In this document: positions 1 through 8,255 of the stretch, piece after piece
Numbering within the stretch: the first letter of the stretch is position 1
How the letters are laid out: every line of letters begins with the position of its first letter
Assembly: GCA_905235305.1 (NCBI GenBank)
Contig: CAJOLC010000019.1
Span: 1 to 64,000 of the forward strand
From: an uncultured Bacteroidaceae bacterium
GTDB lineage: Bacteria > Bacteroidota > Bacteroidia > Bacteroidales > Bacteroidaceae
Length of the DNA: 64,000 nt
Direction: 5' to 3'
Made by a program: the position numbers and the translations under genes
The notes under the pieces: model-generated
What the model saw: the letters and a program-made list of their open reading frames with translations, nothing else
Told to the model about the DNA's origin: nothing
Databases searched by the model: none

Positions 1-63
1 CGCACTGTCCACCCCACCCGAGATGAGCACGGCAACGCTGCCCTTAATCGATTCATAGTTCAT
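1..63 (-). CDS. PP-loop ATPase N-terminus, probable tRNA 2-thiouridylase (partial)
   Basis: Only the first 21 codons are inside the window; the gene runs off the left edge. Reading left from the ATG at 63-61, residues 15-20 are SGGVDS, the ATP-pyrophosphatase loop of N-type PP-loop enzymes. A short leader followed directly by this motif is usual for MnmA-type enzymes, which thiolate U34 of tRNAs, but QueC-, GuaA- and NadE-like enzymes share the motif. The start lies 15 bases after the stop of the Fic gene on the same strand, so the two may be co-transcribed. The enzyme class is well supported; the exact family is inferred from one motif. Confidence 0.6.
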   Translation of the reverse strand, partial: MNYESIKGSVAVLISGGVDSA

Positions 64-78
64 AGCAACAGTTCCAAC

Positions 79-957
79 TTAATCGGTTTGTTCATAGTAA
101 TACGAATAGTCGATGCCTTTCATAAAAAGTTCGCGGTCGTCAATCTTGTCTGTCAATGCACCACCCAGCAAGGTCTTGATGGGGATGGCGTCTGTGGTAC
201 TTCTCCGCATTGCCTCCAGATAGTCCTTCTTGTCTATTCGGCTCCAATCCACACACAGCCTCAGGCGTGCCTTGAATATCAGGTCGAGCCAGATGCGCGT
301 GCTTCGTCCGTTGCCCTCCATGAAAGGATGCGCCACGTTCATCTCCACATACTTGTCCACTATCTCGTCGAAGGTGCTTTCCGGCATCTTTTCGATGAGA
401 CGAAGGTTTTGCTTTAGGTACTCTGCACGGCAGAACAGCGTTCCGTCTTTCCATATCGTCTTTGTTCGTATCTGCCCTGCAAAGTCGTAGAGTCCGCCGA
501 ACAGGAAGGCATGTATCTGCTGCAAGCAAGCCACGGTGCCAGGTTTCGTGCTGTCGAGGATACCACTCTCAAACAACAGATAGGCTTTCTTTTTGCTCTG
601 TCCGTCAATGCTGCTGTCACTGTAGGTGAACCAATCCAGAAAAGCATGAGCGCGGTTATTGGGATAGTGCTTGGCCAGTGTCTGCACACCCTCGGCATCG
701 AGCGCATCGGCAGCACGCTGCTTGCCGTCAGGTGCCTGGAACTTGAAGTGGTTAGTGAGACTAACCAGTTCGATGCCTTCCTTGGCCATCTTTTCCTTGA
801 GATACTTCCAATAGTTACGGCATTTCTTATAATCTTCCTCATCATTAATAGCCTGCACAATATCGGTTGCCGAGAACCACCATTTGTTGTGCTCCTCGTC
901 CCAAACTGCCCGCACCTCGCGGTCATTGTAGAAACGTATCGACTTCTTACTTGCCAT
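79..957 (-). CDS. Fic family protein with N-terminal Bro-N-like domain
   Basis: 292 aa. Residues about 8-110 resemble the Bro-N/phage antirepressor domain (the stretch VRAVWDEEHNKWWFSATDIV is characteristic). Residues about 125-275 form a Fic/DOC domain with the catalytic loop HPFMEGNGR at 210-218, where His210 is the expected base and the rest binds the nucleotide phosphates. Fic proteins usually transfer AMP or another phosphate-containing group to a protein side chain. The active site looks intact. I see no clear SxxxE(G/N) inhibitory motif, so control may come from a partner or from the Bro-N domain. The start overlaps the stop of the leucine-rich repeat gene by 11 bases. A nearby RhuM remnant, also a Bro-N-associated family, suggests an accessory patch. 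Confidence 0.9.
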   Translation of the reverse strand: MASKKSIRFYNDREVRAVWDEEHNKWWFSATDIVQAINDEEDYKKCRNYWKYLKEKMAKEGIELVSLTNHFKFQAPDGKQRAADALDAEGVQTLAKHYPNNRAHAFLDWFTYSDSSIDGQSKKKAYLLFESGILDSTKPGTVACLQQIHAFLFGGLYDFAGQIRTKTIWKDGTLFCRAEYLKQNLRLIEKMPESTFDEIVDKYVEMNVAHPFMEGNGRSTRIWLDLIFKARLRLCVDWSRIDKKDYLEAMRRSTTDAIPIKTLLGGALTDKIDDRELFMKGIDYSYYYEQTD

Positions 958-2689
958 TGATGTGTACTTTCCTGCCGCCGATGATGTTCAGTCCCTTCTG
1001 CGGAGCATTGAGGCGTTGGCCTGCCAAGTTGTATATATCCTCGCCCTTTAAGGGAGAGTCGGAGAGGGTCCGTATGCCCGTCACATCGTCGATGGCTGCC
1101 TGGCTGACACTGAGGCTTTCGTTGCTGACCAATGCCCATTGCTTGCTTGTCTGACCTGCGAGGATGATGCCATTGTCGCCGTCTGCCACGTCGATGGGTT
1201 CGGGCTCGTCGCTCAGGCTGAGGCCGTCGGTATCTCGCTTGACGTACTTCTTTGCTCCGAGGTTGTAGAGAAAGTGCATACCGCCAGCCTCTATCATCTG
1301 CCAGCTGTGGTTGGGATTGTCTTCGTTGATGCTGCCGGCGGAGTTGATGGTGCCGATGCAATCGTTCACAGGGTCATAGACAGAGTAGGCAAACGTCTTG
1401 GCATCCATCAGCGTGTAAGCCTGCTGCGGAGAAACTTCCTCCTCAGCCATCGCCGTCTCGCGGATGTTGTTAAAGTTATACCAATAATAGTCACTGAAAG
1501 CATAATCATCCCAGGTGCCAGCAGGAACATAAAGCATCGCATGTTGATACGTTTGAGAAGAGAAAGTAGATGAAATACTAAAGTTAGGCGGCGTTACACA
1601 CTTGACAAGCACATTACGCAGCTTGCAATCGCTAAAGGCACTACCACCGATGCTGGTCACGCTGTTGCCGATGGTGACGGATGTCAGCCCGCTGCATTTA
1701 TAGAAGGCATTCCTGCCGATGCTGGTCACGCTGTTTGGGATGGTAATGGAGGTCAGCCTGCTACAACCACGGAAGGCATTGTCGCCAATGCTGGTCACGC
1801 TGTTTGGAATGCTGACGGAGGTCAGCCCGCTGCAATCCGCGAAGGCATCGTCGCCGATGCTGGTCACGCTGTTGCCAATGGTGACGGAGGTCAGGCTGCT
1901 GCAACCTTGGAAGGCTTTACTTCCGATGCTGGTCACGCCACTGCCAATGGTGACGGAGGTCAGGCTGCTGCAGTTATAGAAGGCATAGCTGCCGATGGTA
2001 ACGGAGGTCAGGCAGGTGCAATTTCTGAAGGCTGAGCTGCCGATGCTGGTCACGCTGTTGGGGATAGCAATGGAAATTAGGTTTTTACAATCCTCAAAAG
2101 CACCACCAGATATTGCTGAGGTCCCTTCCCTGAGAGCAATCGATATTTGAACACCCTCTTGCATTGCACCTTTATACTTATAGGCTATCTTACCGATATA
2201 GATTACACCATCTGGCTGGCTCTCATACCACGCCGTACCAGAAAAAGCATCATCGCCGACATAAGTCACACTTTCAGGGATGGTGATGGAGGTCATGCTG
2301 CTGCAAGCATAGAAGGCACGCGCGCCGATGTAGGTCACACTCTCGGGGATGGTGATGTAGGTCAGGCTGCTACTATAAGAGAAGGATTCGTAGCCGATGC
2401 TGGTCACGCTCTCTGGGATGGTGATGGAGGTCAAGCTGCTGCAATTATAGAAGGCATAGTTGCCAATGCTGGTCACGCTGTAGGTAGTGCCTCCGTAGGT
2501 AATGGAACTGGGAATGGTCACTGCGCCAGAGTAACTATTGTAATTACTATTCTTGTAGGTTACCATTGCTTCGTTGCCCCAGAGGTAATAGTAGATGCCG
2601 TCGATGTAAGCATCGTAAGCGAAAGCCGTTGTCGTGCCTGCGAGCAGGCAGAGGCACAGGATAAGGTGTTTGAGGTAATTATTTTTCAT
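947..2689 (-). CDS. BspA-like leucine-rich repeat (LRR_5) surface protein
   Basis: 580 aa from the ATG at 2689; the longer frame opens with a GTG at 2701. Residues 1 to about 25 are a signal peptide (KHLILCLCLLAGTTTAFA). Residues about 50-380 are tandem LRR_5 repeats of about 23 residues, each with a core like LTSVTIGNSVTSIGDDAFADC, as in BspA-type proteins that bind host proteins or glycans. The C-terminus contains IYNLAGQRLN then GLNIIGGRKV, an ending common on Prevotella surface proteins and related to type IX sorting tails. The encoding DNA is therefore a long degenerate 69-bp tandem repeat. The start lies inside the end of the RhuM remnant and may use its promoter. Confidence 0.88.
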   Translation of the reverse strand: MKNNYLKHLILCLCLLAGTTTAFAYDAYIDGIYYYLWGNEAMVTYKNSNYNSYSGAVTIPSSITYGGTTYSVTSIGNYAFYNCSSLTSITIPESVTSIGYESFSYSSSLTYITIPESVTYIGARAFYACSSMTSITIPESVTYVGDDAFSGTAWYESQPDGVIYIGKIAYKYKGAMQEGVQISIALREGTSAISGGAFEDCKNLISIAIPNSVTSIGSSAFRNCTCLTSVTIGSYAFYNCSSLTSVTIGSGVTSIGSKAFQGCSSLTSVTIGNSVTSIGDDAFADCSGLTSVSIPNSVTSIGDNAFRGCSRLTSITIPNSVTSIGRNAFYKCSGLTSVTIGNSVTSIGGSAFSDCKLRNVLVKCVTPPNFSISSTFSSQTYQHAMLYVPAGTWDDYAFSDYYWYNFNNIRETAMAEEEVSPQQAYTLMDAKTFAYSVYDPVNDCIGTINSAGSINEDNPNHSWQMIEAGGMHFLYNLGAKKYVKRDTDGLSLSDEPEPIDVADGDNGIILAGQTSKQWALVSNESLSVSQAAIDDVTGIRTLSDSPLKGEDIYNLAGQRLNAPQKGLNIIGGRKVHINGK

Positions 2690-2993
2690 GTTGCCTGACA
2701 CTTTTATTGTTTTGTGTTTTTATATCACTTATCATCTCCAGAGAGTAGAACACCACGTTATAGTTCTTGCCATCGGCAGCAGTTGTTAAGAATTCCTTAA
2801 CAACTGAATTCTCATTCAGTTCTTTATCTTTCAGTATGTTAGCAACGTGCATACTGATGTTTGGCTTCGAGGTGGCAAAAAGTTCTGCCATCTGCTGCTG
2901 GTTGAGCCATATCTTGCCGTCTTTGGCATAGAGGGCTACTGATGCCCGTCCGTCTGCGGTACGATAAATGATGATATCCTGCTTGTCGTCCAT
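2679..2993 (-). pseudogene. RhuM-family protein, N-terminal remnant
   Basis: 104 aa. Residues 1 to about 85 match the N-terminal part of RhuM virulence-associated proteins: a DGRASVALYAKDGKIWLNQQ-type start, a MAELFATSKPNISMHV DNA-binding-like helix pair, then SVVKEFLTTAADGKNYNVV. Full RhuM proteins are about 330 aa. Here similarity stops after the SLEMI segment, and a short unrelated tail runs to a stop codon inside the start of the leucine-rich repeat gene. The simplest reading is a truncated gene replaced downstream by the repeat-protein gene. The fragment is still an open frame and could yield a small DNA-binding protein. Confidence 0.75.
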
Positions 2994-3034
2994 ACTGTAT
3001 TCTCACTCACGGTTGATGTGCTTTGTTAGAGAAG

Positions 3035-3661
3035 TTACTTTTGGAAAGCCCAGACTTGTTCGCCGTTGAAGGTCTTGATGTGCAGGGCGATGGAGTCGCC
3101 TGCGGGGATGGTCATGAGGCTGTCCGTGGGAAGGCTGGCATAGACGGTAGTAGTGTAGGAAAGCGGGTCGTCGTTCTGCCGATGATGTAGGCTGAGGTGG
3201 GTGGTGCGACCACTGGTGCCGTCGATGCGGAAGCCCCAGTATTGCGTACCGCCTTGCGTGAGCGGCGAGAGATGCATGTTAATGTAGCGGCCAGACTGCC
3301 ATACACTTGTCACCTTGATTGGGTCGGGTTCGCAAGCCAGTTCTGTGGAGTCGCGAAGCAGCCACGCGCCTGTCATCTGATATAGCCTGGCGTTTTGTCC
3401 ATCGGGGACATAACCGCAGACGACACGATACCTGAGGTTCTTGCCGTAGCCCGTCTGCGGATTGGAGATGACGTATGTGCGGTCGTCATCGGTGGTCAGC
3501 TCTCTCATCGTGCCTGCTTCATCGGTCCGAACCATGGCAAATTCTGTCACGATGTTCGGATAGATGTCGGACGCGTCGTCTCCCTTGCAAGAGAAAAGGA
3601 GAGCTAAAAGCAACAGAAGCAGCCCCTTATTTATAGCGGTAGCATATCTTTCACTCTTCAT
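3035..3661 (-). CDS. NigD-like lipoprotein
   Basis: 208 aa. The signal sequence ends in a lipobox (LLFSC, Cys at about residue 25), so the mature protein should be lipid-anchored in the periplasm or on the outer membrane. The remainder is beta-rich with the layout of NigD-like proteins of Bacteroidales (an N-terminal OB-like part, then a C-terminal beta domain after about residue 100). That family was named from a bacteriocin-linked operon in Prevotella but has no settled function. The start overlaps the stop of the upstream acyltransferase by 4 bases (ATGA), which indicates translational coupling. The first codons lie in a short direct repeat shared with the end of the acyltransferase gene. 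Confidence 0.75.
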   Translation of the reverse strand: MKSERYATAINKGLLLLLLALLFSCKGDDASDIYPNIVTEFAMVRTDEAGTMRELTTDDDRTYVISNPQTGYGKNLRYRVVCGYVPDGQNARLYQMTGAWLLRDSTELACEPDPIKVTSVWQSGRYINMHLSPLTQGGTQYWGFRIDGTSGRTTHLSLHHRQNDDPLSYTTTVYASLPTDSLMTIPAGDSIALHIKTFNGEQVWAFQK

Positions 3662-4809
3662 TTTTCACTCTTCATTTTGTTAATGACTGGGTTTGCGTAC
3701 ATCGTGAGGATGCGTTCCCGCAGGAAAGCCTCATCTTTGTTCTCCACCTCGACGAGGTCGATGCGGCTCTGCAGGTAGGTTTCAAAGGTCTGCTTGTCCT
3801 TCGGGCTGTATTCCTTGGCGTATGTTGAAGTGCCGAGAAGGAGGTCGGCGGCTACGAAGTTGCCCGGATAGAGACGGTAGCCGGCATGTATCTGCCTGTC
3901 GATGCGACGCGCCACTTCTGCGAAGACCTCCGTCTTGGGCAGTTCAGAGAGCTCGTCGAGCCAGGTGTTGATGCAAGGCATGGCTTCGTAGTGGACGTGT
4001 CCCTTCTGCCCGAAGATGCCGGTCTTCATGTTGTCCAGGTCGTCCTGCTTCGTCTTCTTGAACGACGGGTTGTCGCGCTTCTGCTGGAACTCCTGCGCCT
4101 TGAGGTAGGGGTCGTATTCGTAGCTGATGCTGAGCGGCACGAGGTGGAGGTCCTTGAGGCGCTCCACGATGCTCCCCTCCCCTGCCATTGCAAACATCTT
4201 CAACAAGGACTCCTGCGTCTGGTCGCTGCTGTCCTTGGCACGTCCCTCGCGTTGTGCTATCCAGATGTTTTCGTGCTTCTCGTTGATGGCGTAGTGCATG
4301 TATCGGCTCATCGTCTGACTGCTCTCGAGCAGTTCTCTCGGGCTGAGTCCTCGCTTTACGGTGAAGGCTTTGTTGAGCTTGACGAGGGTCTTTATCCAAG
4401 GATAGATGAGGAGATTGTCGCCGATGGCTATCTCGCAAGTCGTGGGAAAACTGTGCTCATGGAGCATGAGGTCGAGGATGGCACTGTCGAGCACGATGTC
4501 GCGATGGTTGCTGATGAAGGTGTAACGCTCAGGACCTGGGGCAATGCCCGTGTAGGAGAACGTGTGGCCTGTGCTGCACCGCCGCAGGATGTGCTTCAGC
4601 ACGGGCTTGATGAACCGCAGCTGGAACTGTAGAGGTGTGTTGACTCCCACGAAGGCCAGACGTACCAAGCCGTTCCTCATCCAACGTGGCATCCACGGAA
4701 CAAACCCTTTCAGCACGCGCGAGAACTGTCGGTCGGCAAGCAACGACTCCACGGCCTGCTTCACTTCACCCGCTCCGTATGGGCGGATTTCGTCAAATTC
4801 ACAATTCAT
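3658..4809 (-). CDS. Glycerol-phosphate acyltransferase family protein (PlsC-like)
   Basis: 383 aa. A PlsC/LPLAT-like domain covers about residues 90-260. The block SNHRDIVLDS holds the catalytic-type histidine, with a later AQREGRAKD segment matching the glycerol-phosphate-binding block. Such enzymes transfer a fatty acyl chain to a glycerol-phosphate or related lipid acceptor at the inner membrane. The H-to-D spacing is one residue longer than the textbook HX4D, as I recall from other Bacteroidales members, so the substrate is uncertain. The ATG falls in an AT-rich repeat (4810-4972) that also forms the end of ddl. The gene forms a coupled pair with the NigD-like gene. Confidence 0.8.
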   Translation of the reverse strand: MNCEFDEIRPYGAGEVKQAVESLLADRQFSRVLKGFVPWMPRWMRNGLVRLAFVGVNTPLQFQLRFIKPVLKHILRRCSTGHTFSYTGIAPGPERYTFISNHRDIVLDSAILDLMLHEHSFPTTCEIAIGDNLLIYPWIKTLVKLNKAFTVKRGLSPRELLESSQTMSRYMHYAINEKHENIWIAQREGRAKDSSDQTQESLLKMFAMAGEGSIVERLKDLHLVPLSISYEYDPYLKAQEFQQKRDNPSFKKTKQDDLDNMKTGIFGQKGHVHYEAMPCINTWLDELSELPKTEVFAEVARRIDRQIHAGYRLYPGNFVAADLLLGTSTYAKEYSPKDKQTFETYLQSRIDLVEVENKDEAFLRERILTMYANPVINKMKSEK

Positions 4810-4972
4810 AATTCATAATCCATAATAAGGCTACGCCATTGACTCAATTCATAATTCTCAATTCATCATTCATAATAAGGCTACGCCATTGATTTCATTC
4901 ATATTTATTTCCTTCGCCAGGACTTAGGGCGTAGCTTAATTATGAATCGTGAATTATGAATTATGAATTGAA
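4810..4972. repeat. AATTCATAATTCATAA-type repeats with two direct copies of a TAAGGCTACGCC unit
   Basis: The gap between ddl and the acyltransferase gene is made of short repeats. A unit ending AATAAGGCTACGCCATTGA occurs at 4821-4842 and 4871-4892 (50 bp apart). Runs of AATTCATAATTCATAA flank it, and the right side carries the inverted version (GGCGTAGCTTAATTATGAAT from 4928). The block can therefore fold as one imperfect hairpin. The repeat supplies the last codons of ddl (SIHNS then TAA at 4954-4956) and the first codons of the acyltransferase gene. Confidence 0.8.
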
Positions 4973-5952
4973 GCCAGCTTATCCTCGATGATGTCCGTCA
5001 TTATGTCCTTCATGTCCAAGCCCGCTGCGCGAACTTGCTGCGGAATGAAGCTGGTGGAGGTCATGCCCGGCGTGGTGTTAATCTCGAGGAGGTTAATCTT
5101 CTCGCCTTCCGTTATGATGTAGTCGATGCGGATGATGCCGTGGCAGCCAAGCAGGTCATAGATCATCGATGTCAGCTTGCTCACCCTTTCGGCAAGGCGG
5201 TCGCTGATGCGGGCAGGCGTTATCTCGTCGCTCTCGTTGTTGTACTTGGCTGCATAGTCGAAGAACTCGTTCTTCGAGACAACTTCCGTGATGGGGAACA
5301 CCACGCTCTTCTCCTTTGTCTTGTAGCAGCCGCAGGTCAGCTCGGTGCCTCCCATGAAGGCCTCCGCCATCACATCTTCGCCTTCCTTCAGGGCAAGGTC
5401 GATGGCCGGACGAAGCTGTTCGATGGTCTTCACTTTTGTCGTGCCGAAAGAAGAACCGCCGCGTGAAGGCTTTACGAAGCAGGGCAAGCCGATGCGCTCC
5501 ACGATGTCCTCGTCGCAGACCTCCCCTTCGTGACCAATCTTGACGAGCAGGCTGTCTGCCACCGACACGCCGTATGCCCTCATGTAGTTGTTCAGCACGA
5601 ACTTGTCGTAGGTCATGGCCTCGACGAGCACGCCACAGGTTGAGTAAGGCATCCCGATGAGGTCGAAGTAACCTTGCAGCACGCCGTTCTCTCCCGGCGC
5701 ACCGTGAATGGTGATGTAAGCGAAGTCAGGACGGATGGTCTTGTCGCCCTCGACAAAGCTGAAGTCGTCCCTGTTGACCTTGCTTCGGCTACCGTCCGGG
5801 AGCAAAGCCTCCCACTTCCCGGCATGAATCTCTACCTTATATACATTATAACGCTCTGCGTCGATAAACGAGGCGATACCCTCCGCGCTACGCATACTCA
5901 CATCATGTTCCGAGCTGTCGCCCCCACAAACTATTGCTACTGTCTTTTTCAT
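4954..5952 (-). CDS. ddl: D-alanine--D-alanine ligase
   Basis: 332 aa from the ATG at 5952; the open frame extends further upstream but the MKKTVAIVCGGDSSEHDVSM start is the family start. This cytoplasmic ATP-grasp enzyme joins two D-alanines for the peptidoglycan pentapeptide. Visible blocks are the N-terminal GGDSSEHDVS loop, the central CFVKPSRGGSSFGTTKV ATP-binding segment and the C-terminal LLEINTTPGMTSTSFIPQQ, which carries the metal-binding Glu/Asn and substrate loop. Length is normal. A TACTTTTG -7 box lies at 5992-5999. The last five codons lie in the AATTCATAAT repeat, so the C-terminus has been fixed by repeat DNA. Confidence 0.95.
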   Translation of the reverse strand: MKKTVAIVCGGDSSEHDVSMRSAEGIASFIDAERYNVYKVEIHAGKWEALLPDGSRSKVNRDDFSFVEGDKTIRPDFAYITIHGAPGENGVLQGYFDLIGMPYSTCGVLVEAMTYDKFVLNNYMRAYGVSVADSLLVKIGHEGEVCDEDIVERIGLPCFVKPSRGGSSFGTTKVKTIEQLRPAIDLALKEGEDVMAEAFMGGTELTCGCYKTKEKSVVFPITEVVSKNEFFDYAAKYNNESDEITPARISDRLAERVSKLTSMIYDLLGCHGIIRIDYIITEGEKINLLEINTTPGMTSTSFIPQQVRAAGLDMKDIMTDIIEDKLASIHNS

Positions 5953-5991
5953 TTTACGATTTGATTGTTTTGTAATTTCAATAACCAACTG

Positions 5992-5999
5992 CAAAAGTA
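5992..5999 (-). promoter_or_regulatory. ddl -7 element
   Basis: TACTTTTG on the minus strand matches the Bacteroidota -7 consensus TAnnTTTG. It lies about 40 bases upstream of the ddl ATG. No clear TTTG -33 box is seen. Confidence 0.55.
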
Positions 6000-6087
6000 C
6001 AACAAATAATTGAGAAAACACGCTTGCCAGAGTAAAAAAATTCGTAGGGATGCACCGTCGCGCGTCCGCCATCTTTGAATTGTAAAA

Positions 6088-6180
6088 CATTGGTGTCTGG
6101 TAAATAAGTTTCATCCTCGTTTATGCCCCGTGTGTTTATAGGTGTCAGGCCAACAACTATAAACAAAAGAAGCTTGCCGG
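6088..6180 (+). repeat. Partial copy of MITE-like repeat
   Basis: This stretch aligns from end to end with the left and middle part of the element at 6405-6519. It has the same TTGGTGTC(T/C)GG(T/C)AAATAAG start and the same CCGTGTG and AGGCCAACAA blocks. It lacks the right-hand inverted terminus, so it looks like a truncated copy. Confidence 0.7.
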
Positions 6181-6249
6181 CCCTTCAGACCATAGGGGTG
6201 ACATCCTGGCGCCCCCAGCAAGACCCTTCCAGAGATGCTTGTAAAAACG

Positions 6250-6315
6250 ACGCGTCCCTATGGGCAGAACGACACGTCCCTATGGGCAGAGCGACACGTC
6301 CCTATGGGCTGTGCG
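6250..6315 (+). repeat. Three exact 22-bp tandem units (ACACGTCCCTATGGG type)
   Basis: Units start at 6250, 6272 and 6294. Each begins AC(G/A)CGTCCCTATGGGC and differs from the next at only a few positions. The 22-bp phase seems to continue in weaker form: ACTATAG occurs at 6316 and again at 6382, three periods later. The region lies between two copies of the MITE-like repeat and belongs to the class of 22-bp intergenic arrays seen elsewhere in the window. Confidence 0.85.
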
Positions 6316-6404
6316 ACTATAGGATTAAAAAGACGTCACATGTGAAGCTTTAGCTCGACGCTAGTCAAGCTGGACAATTTGACTATAGTCAATATAAATT
6401 TTCA

Positions 6405-6519
6405 TTGGTGTCCGGCAAATAAGTTTCACCTTCGTTTATACCCCGTGTGCGTTTATAGATGCCAGGCCAACAATTATAAATAACAGGGGCTTCAGGCCGC
6501 TTTATTTACCGGACACCAA
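6405..6519. mobile_element. MITE-like element with 18-bp terminal inverted repeats
   Basis: The left end (6405-6422, TTGGTGTCCGGCAAATAA) and the right end (6502-6519) are inverted copies with one mismatch. The 115-bp element has no coding capacity. Most of it is repeated at 6088-6180. Short size, terminal inverted repeats and a second copy fit a non-autonomous transposable element. No clear target-site duplication or parent transposase is visible here. Confidence 0.65.
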
Positions 6520-6916
6520 AAATTGTAAGATGACATAAGGCTGCGCTCGACCTATGGTCGCTTGGCTCGTCTAAGAACGTCCACTTTTGATTCATGTTGT
6601 TCGATAATTGGGGACATTTTGTGTCCCGTTAAAATTGGGACACTAATGACATGATTCCACAAATCCTTCATCAGACAATCAAGTAAACAGGATATGAGTG
6701 GATAGGACATAACATAAGAAACGACATATGGAGGCATTGGCTTTTTGATTCCGGTTCTAGAAATTTCGCCAAAATATCTCCCAGAAAGAAAAGAGTTGAT
6801 GCTCACGTTCAGGCGCGGGATGAAACTTGTATCTGGGAGGACATCGTATGGCGATACCTCTGGGACGGATGCGGAAATGCAGACAGAAGCATGGGGAGCA
6901 AAAAAACGCGCTATTG

Positions 6917-6948
6917 TTTGGCAGTTTCTGTAAAAAGTCGTACCTTTG
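6917..6948 (+). promoter_or_regulatory. rplY promoter
   Basis: TTTG at 6917-6920 and TACCTTTG at 6941-6948 are separated by 20 bases, the canonical Bacteroidota sigma-ABfr promoter arrangement. The rplY ATG follows about 100 bases downstream, leaving a moderate leader that could carry translational control. Confidence 0.85.
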
Positions 6949-7045
6949 CGGCGCAAAATTAGCTTTGCACCTTCTCGTATTGAGACGTGTGATGGCGAAT
7001 TAAGCACTAAACACTTAATTTATAGTAACACAAAAACACAAAACA

Positions 7046-7663
7046 ATGAAAAGTATTGACGTAAAAGGTACAGCCCGCACCGAGACTGGTAAAAAGGCAT
7101 GTCGCAACCTCCGTAAAGCTGGTGCAGTTCCCTGCAACCTCTATGGCGAAGCCAAGGAAAACGGCAAGCCCGTTGCACTGAGCTTCACAGCTACTCAGGA
7201 AGAACTCCGCAAGCTCGTGTATTCTCCCGACATCTACAGCGTGAACCTCAACATTGATGGAAAAGAGTGCAAGGCTATTATGAAGGAGCTACAGTTCCAT
7301 CCTGTCACAGATAAACTCCTGCATGTTGACTTCTATGAAATCACGGAGACGAAGCCCATCGTGATGGAAGTTCCCATCAAGTTGAACGGCTTGGCTGAAG
7401 GTGTTCGTGCAGGTGGCAAGCTTGCTGCCAACGTGCGAAAGCTCAAAGTCCGCGCTCCCTACACAGCTATTCCCGAACATCTTGACATCGATGTTACAAA
7501 TCTTGGCCTCGGCAAGACCATCAAGGTGGCTAGCATCAGCTTCGAAGGACTCGAGATGGTGACCAGCCCCAGCGTTGTTGTATGCCAGGTTAAGATGACC
7601 AGAAGCGCCATGAGTGCTGCATCCAAGAACGAGAACAGCGGTGATGCAGCTGCAGCTGAATAA
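7046..7663 (+). CDS. rplY: 50S ribosomal protein L25/general stress protein Ctc
   Basis: 205 aa. The N-terminal L25 domain (residues 1 to about 95), which binds 5S rRNA, begins [20 protein letters not shown], and is followed by the Ctc-type C-terminal beta domain (about 96-190) and an Ala/Glu-rich tail. Length fits the two-domain CTC form rather than the short E. coli L25. It is the first gene of the run rplY-pth-pepT-hslR-dnaG, with pth starting 5 bases after its stop. A strong promoter lies upstream. Confidence 0.97.
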   Translation: MKSIDVKGTARTETGKKACRNLRKAGAVPCNLYGEAKENGKPVALSFTATQEELRKLVYSPDIYSVNLNIDGKECKAIMKELQFHPVTDKLLHVDFYEITETKPIVMEVPIKLNGLAEGVRAGGKLAANVRKLKVRAPYTAIPEHLDIDVTNLGLGKTIKVASISFEGLEMVTSPSVVVCQVKMTRSAMSAASKNENSGDAAAAE

Positions 7664-7668
7664 ACAAA

Positions 7669-8232
7669 ATGAAATACCTCATTGTAGGGTTGGGGAATAT
7701 CGGCCTTGAGTACGAAGGAACCCGCCACAATATCGGATTTAGAGTATTGGACGCCCTATCTAAGGCGTCCAATACTTCTTTTGAAGACCATCGGTATGGC
7801 TTCGTAGCCCACATGCGAGTGAAGAACGCAGAACTGGTGTTGCTCAAGCCGTCCACATACATGAACCTCTCGGGCAACGCCGTACGCTACTGGCTTCTCG
7901 AAGAAAAGATACCAGTCGAGAACATGCTTGTAGTGGTGGATGACCTCAGCTTGCCCCTCGGCACAATACGGCTCAGGCAAGGAGGGGGAGATGCAGGACA
8001 CAACGGACTCAAGCATATAGCACAGACACTTGGCGGGCAGGGATACAATCGTTTACGCTTCGGCATAGGCAACGACTTTCCACAAGGCTATCAAGTGGAC
8101 TTCGTGCTCAGCAAGTTCACGCCTGAAGAGGAGCACATTGTAGACGAGAGAGCTCTCGTGGCTTGCGACGCCATCAAGGCATTTGCCCTCAGTGGCATGC
8201 AGTTCGCAATGTGCAATTACAATAATAAATAA
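7669..8232 (+). CDS. pth: Peptidyl-tRNA hydrolase
   Basis: 187 aa, normal length. It releases tRNA from prematurely detached peptidyl-tRNA. Key segments are [18 protein letters not shown] (catalytic His near residue 20 and the substrate-binding Asn before it), [10 protein letters not shown] (tRNA-binding Asn) and [11 protein letters not shown] (the Asp that polarises the histidine). The rplY-pth order is widely conserved in Bacteroidota and many other bacteria. It lies 5 bases after rplY, so the two should be co-transcribed. Confidence 0.97.
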   Translation: MKYLIVGLGNIGLEYEGTRHNIGFRVLDALSKASNTSFEDHRYGFVAHMRVKNAELVLLKPSTYMNLSGNAVRYWLLEEKIPVENMLVVVDDLSLPLGTIRLRQGGGDAGHNGLKHIAQTLGGQGYNRLRFGIGNDFPQGYQVDFVLSKFTPEEEHIVDERALVACDAIKAFALSGMQFAMCNYNNK

Positions 8233-8255
8233 TTAATGATTAGGGGACAAGCATC

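Larger units (their letters stand above)
5953..7045. other. Repeat-rich intergenic region between ddl and rplY
   Basis: About 1.1 kb with no gene I can support. It contains the ddl promoter, a partial and a complete copy of a MITE-like element (6088-6180 and 6405-6519), three exact 22-bp units (6250-6315), a cluster of GGGACA/TGTCCC inverted repeats at 6611-6642 and the rplY promoter. An open frame at 6552-7007 on the minus strand has no recognisable domain and spans the rplY promoter, so I do not call it a gene. Confidence 0.7.

Noticed and set aside
6552..7007. 151-codon open frame on the minus strand
   Set aside because: No recognisable domain, runs through the rplY promoter and repeat DNA, and has no plausible promoter of its own.
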